From contig NZ_FOPP01000004.1 in assembly GCF_900113525.1 (NCBI RefSeq), forward strand, positions 310,001 to 374,000: a DNA stretch of 64,000 bases. Reading direction: 5' to 3'. This DNA comes from Pedobacter insulae (GTDB taxonomy: Bacteria; Bacteroidota; Bacteroidia; Sphingobacteriales; Sphingobacteriaceae). The position numbers and the translations under genes are program-made. Positions within the stretch are counted from its first letter, which is position 1. Each line of letters begins with the position of its first letter. Positions 61,021 to 64,000 of the stretch are shown in pieces. Below the pieces are notes generated by a model, which was not told the DNA's origin, did not search any database, and saw only the letters and a program-made list of their open reading frames with translations.

Positions 61021-62358
61021 ATGAAATTCAATATAAATAAAATCACAACTATAGCTGTTGCAGCTGTTCTAATATTTACTTTTTCCGCTTGCAGTAATCA
61101 AAAGGAAGCCGATCGAGATGAACATGGGGCGAATGAGGAGCCTAAAAAGGAAGAAGCACATGAAGAAGAAACATCAACTATTGCTACACTTACGAGCGAA
61201 CAGATAAAAACGGTAGGGATAGCGTTAGGCAGTGTAGAATTTAAAGAACTAACGGCAACGATTAAGGCTAATGGTAATTTAAGTGTTCCAAATAACAACA
61301 AAGCCAACGCCACCTCTTTGTATGGTGGAGTGATAAAAACGCTTAATGTCCAAATTGGTAATTATGTTAAAAAAGACCAAGTGATTGCTACCATTGCCAA
61401 TCCACAGTTTATACAACTTCAGGAAGAATATTTGACGGCAGCCAGTAAAATAATATTCGCAGAACAAGAGGTGGCGAGGCAGAAAGAGCTGAATGAAGGT
61501 AATGCAGGAGCAAAGAAAAACCTGCAAAGCGCCACTGCCGACTTGAATAGTTTGCGCACCAGAAGAGCCTCATTACAACAGCAGATACAATTAATGGGTA
61601 TTAATCCAGGTACACTATCGAACAGTAATCTAAAATCATCATTGGCAGTAATCAGTCCATCTAATGGTACAATTAGTAATGTTTATGCCAAAATTGGTAG
61701 TTACATTGATGTTTCTTCACCGGTTGTTGAAATTGTAGACAACAGTTCCTTGCATTTGGATCTCCAGGTTTTTGAAAAAGATTTACCACAGGTAAAAGTT
61801 GGGCAAACCATCCATTTTACTTTAACCAATAATCCCACTACTGAATATGATGCTACAGTTTTTAGTATCGGTTCATCTTTTGAGAACGATAGTAAAACTA
61901 TTGCTGTACACTGTCGCGTAAATGGAAATAAAACTGGTTTAATTGATGGAATGAATATTACGGGAATTGTTAGCCTTAGTAATGTAACAACTCCTGCCGT
62001 ACCTAATGATGCTATTGTTAATGCTGATGGGAAATATTATGTGTTTGTACAAACTGATAAAAAATCAGAAGACAATCACGAAGAAGGAGAGGAAGGTCAC
62101 GATCACAAAGAGGGAGAAAAAAGTGACATTACAGAAGCAGATAAAACAGATGCCAAAAAGTTGAACGAGAAGAAAGAACATAAAGATGAAAAATCTAATG
62201 TCAGTTTTGAAAAGATAGAAGTGCTTAAAGGCGTCTCGAATATGGGATATACGGCAGTTACTTTCGTTACAGAAGTTCCCAAAAATGCAAAAATTGTAGT
62301 GAAGGGGGCGTTTTTTGTAAATGCAAAATTGAGCAATACAGGTGGGCACGAACACTAA
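61021..62358 (+). CDS. czcB: CzcB-type RND periplasmic adaptor, His-rich
   Basis: The 445-residue lipoprotein (lipobox TFSACSN) has the adaptor core (LYGGVIKTLNVQIGNYVKKD, VISPSNGTISNVYAKIGSYI) and a long acidic, His-rich loop (EEGEEGHDHKEGEKSD) that should bind zinc-like ions. The gene starts 6 bases after the fused pump gene. It completes the pump across the envelope. Confidence 0.92.
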   Translation: MKFNINKITTIAVAAVLIFTFSACSNQKEADRDEHGANEEPKKEEAHEEETSTIATLTSEQIKTVGIALGSVEFKELTATIKANGNLSVPNNNKANATSLYGGVIKTLNVQIGNYVKKDQVIATIANPQFIQLQEEYLTAASKIIFAEQEVARQKELNEGNAGAKKNLQSATADLNSLRTRRASLQQQIQLMGINPGTLSNSNLKSSLAVISPSNGTISNVYAKIGSYIDVSSPVVEIVDNSSLHLDLQVFEKDLPQVKVGQTIHFTLTNNPTTEYDATVFSIGSSFENDSKTIAVHCRVNGNKTGLIDGMNITGIVSLSNVTTPAVPNDAIVNADGKYYVFVQTDKKSEDNHEEGEEGHDHKEGEKSDITEADKTDAKKLNEKKEHKDEKSNVSFEKIEVLKGVSNMGYTAVTFVTEVPKNAKIVVKGAFFVNAKLSNTGGHEH

Positions 62359-62544
62359 AATTTAGTGACTATGATTGGTTAAAAATTCATTTTCCGATGT
62401 ATTTGGTGTTATATATGATGGTGGTTTGTGCGCTGCCATCATACCGCACCTGTAAGCAAACCGATCGACCCAATAACTTTTGTGAAAACAACACGGAGAA
62501 CGATATTTAATTTATATAAAAAAAACTACTAAAAGACTATTATA

Positions 62545-64000
62545 ATGGAACACAAACATAAGTACGATGTACAAGGCAAACAGCTTTGCTGCACGCCACA
62601 AGAAGAAAAAATATATACCGATGCCAATGCTAAAAAGCTTTTGGAAAAGCATCATGACGATGATGGTCACAATCACGAACAGTCAGATGATGACGGACAC
62701 GACCATGGGAGTACAGATAAAACCACTTTTCAAATGTTTTTGCCAGCCATTATCAGTTTTGTTTTGTTGATGATTGCGATCGCTTTTGATAATTGGTTTA
62801 CTCAGGCTTGGTTCATAGGGTGGGTAAGAATTGTATGGTATGTTGCAGCTTATATTCCTGTCGGATTTCCTGTGATTAAAGAAGCATTTGAAAGCATCAG
62901 AAAAAGTGATGTTTTTTCAGAATTTTTGTTGATGAGCATTGCCACCATCGGTGCTTTTGCTATTGGCGAATACCCTGAAGGTGTTGCCGTGATGCTATTT
63001 TATGCGGTTGGCGAAGTATTCCAGACTTTGGCGGTTACGAGAGCCAAAGCTAACATTAAAACTTTGCTCGACCAAAGACCCGATGAAGTAACGATTTTAG
63101 AAAATAACCAACCTAAGACTGTAAAAGCTGAAACCGTAAACATCGGCAATATCATTCAATTAAAACCCGGAGAAAAATTGGGATTGGACGGCGAATTGTT
63201 ATCCGAAACTGCTTCTTTCAACACCGCTGCATTAACCGGAGAAAGCAAGCCTGACACCAAAACCAAAGGCGAAACCGTATTGGCTGGAATGATAAACCTA
63301 ACAACCGTTGCACAAGTAAAAGTAACCACGGCTTACACTGATAGCAAGCTTTCTAAAATTTTGGAATTGGTACAAAACGCCACAGCACAGAAAGCACCAA
63401 CAGAATTATTCATACGAAAATTTGCAAAAATCTACACACCAATTGTAGTATTGTTGGCAGTGCTAATTACCGTGGTCCCTTATCTTTTTGTGGATGATTA
63501 TGTATTCAGTCAATGGTTGTACAGAGCATTGGTTTTCCTGGTAATTTCTTGTCCGTGCGCATTGGTTATCAGTATTCCTTTAGGGTATTTTGGTGGAATT
63601 GGTGCCGCTTCCAAGAATGGAATTTTATTTAAAGGAAGTAATTTTTTAGATGTCATTGCCGATATTAAAAATGTCGTGATGGACAAAACCGGAACCATGA
63701 CAGAAGGCGTTTTCAAGTTACAGGAAGTGGTATTAAAACCTGAATTTAATAAAGACGAAATCCTGAAAATGGTCAACGCTTTAGAAAGTCAAAGCACGCA
63801 TCCGGTTGCCACAGCTATCCATCAATATGTAGGCGAAATCGATCATTCCATAAAACTAGAAAACACCGAAGAAATTGCAGGTCACGGTTTGAAAGCTATC
63901 GTAAATGCTAAAGAATTATTGGTTGGAAATTTTAAGTTAATGGATAAGTTCAACATCAAATATGATTTAGATCCAAGTACGATTGTTTATACCTTAATCG
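62545..64000 (+). CDS. Zn/Cd/Pb-type P1B ATPase, 3' end cut by the window
   Basis: ATG 62545 opens a frame that runs to the right edge (485 codons). The N-terminus has KQLCCTPQEEK and a His/Asp-rich region (HHDDDGHNHEQSDDDGHDHG) in place of an HMA domain. The core has SCPCALVISIPLGYFGG (CPC with the Zn/Cd-type context), the TGES phosphatase motif and DKTGTMTEG, plus STHPVATAI. It should export Zn, Cd or Pb from the cytosol, matching the Czc-type pump upstream. Confidence 0.92.
   Translation, partial: MEHKHKYDVQGKQLCCTPQEEKIYTDANAKKLLEKHHDDDGHNHEQSDDDGHDHGSTDKTTFQMFLPAIISFVLLMIAIAFDNWFTQAWFIGWVRIVWYVAAYIPVGFPVIKEAFESIRKSDVFSEFLLMSIATIGAFAIGEYPEGVAVMLFYAVGEVFQTLAVTRAKANIKTLLDQRPDEVTILENNQPKTVKAETVNIGNIIQLKPGEKLGLDGELLSETASFNTAALTGESKPDTKTKGETVLAGMINLTTVAQVKVTTAYTDSKLSKILELVQNATAQKAPTELFIRKFAKIYTPIVVLLAVLITVVPYLFVDDYVFSQWLYRALVFLVISCPCALVISIPLGYFGGIGAASKNGILFKGSNFLDVIADIKNVVMDKTGTMTEGVFKLQEVVLKPEFNKDEILKMVNALESQSTHPVATAIHQYVGEIDHSIKLENTEEIAGHGLKAIVNAKELLVGNFKLMDKFNIKYDLDPSTIVYTLI

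Noticed and set aside
1..64000. CRISPR arrays, rRNA genes, complete tRNA genes, insertion sequences
   Set aside because: No regular spacer-repeat arrays, rRNA motifs, cloverleaf sequences or transposase frames were found on reading; only the tRNA 3'-end fragment at 20133-20149.

Overview
The window looks like the chromosome of a Bacteroidota bacterium, most likely of the Sphingobacteriaceae (Pedobacter or Mucilaginibacter-like). The reasons are a hybrid two-component sensor with Reg_prop repeats, TonB-dependent receptors with carboxypeptidase-regulatory-like N-termini, A+T-rich intergenic regions with TTG / TAnnTTTG promoters, and MobA/MobB/MobC-type mobilisation genes. No rRNA, complete tRNA, CRISPR array or insertion sequence was seen.

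Positions 1-20132 read as core or older accessory chromosome. They hold a truncated HTCS sensor next to a beta-helix protein and a GH2 glycosidase (polysaccharide use), a LytS/LytR-like two-component pair divergent from an outer-membrane beta-barrel receptor, an AraC regulator and a short-chain dehydrogenase separated by a decayed second dehydrogenase, two unknown membrane-anchored proteins, a class C beta-lactamase-like hydrolase, some unknown small proteins, and a zeta-toxin/antitoxin pair whose toxin carries a frameshift.

At 20105-20149 a 12-bp-stem terminator abuts a 17-bp sequence that matches the 3' end of a tRNA gene on the minus strand, with no tRNA body attached. This is what the edge of an integrated element looks like, with the element running rightwards. 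Next come gene ruins (a cupin and a response regulator) and then, from 21.4 kb to the right end, an almost unbroken heavy-metal resistance island. (a) 21.4-24.7 kb: DUF6660-like protein, TonB receptor and CDF transporter. (b) 24.8-28.8 kb: Cys-rich secreted peptide, second DUF6660-like protein, copper ATPase CopA, copper chaperone, and an AraC regulator that carries its own metal-binding domain. (c) 28.9-45.4 kb: a periplasmic copper-handling set with two HYC_CC_PP-type proteins, a split CusA pump, TolC-like channel, two adaptors, three DUF3347 proteins, a haem-binding protein, a multicopper oxidase fused to a CopB-like domain, a second P-type ATPase and a DUF305 protein. (d) 45.6-49.0 kb: arsenic operon arsR, DUF6428, arsN-like, arsC, acr3, VOC protein. 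(e) 49.0-50.2 kb: minus-strand mer-type operon of ArsR regulator, MerTP fusion and GDCCVxC protein, with no mercuric reductase in view. (f) 51.3-55.5 kb: mobilisation module with a candidate oriT, mobA, mobB and mobC. (g) 55.6-64 kb: Fur/Zur-type regulator, third DUF6660 protein, CzcA-TolC fusion pump, CzcB adaptor and a truncated Zn/Cd P-type ATPase.

Together the island would give export from the cytosol (P-type ATPases, CDF, Acr3), export from the periplasm (CusA, CzcA), oxidation and sequestration in the periplasm (multicopper oxidase, DUF3347, Cys- and His-rich proteins), and horizontal transfer in trans (Mob genes without a visible type IV secretion system). No integrase is in the window. 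Functions are assigned from motifs and remembered family features only; no database search was run.
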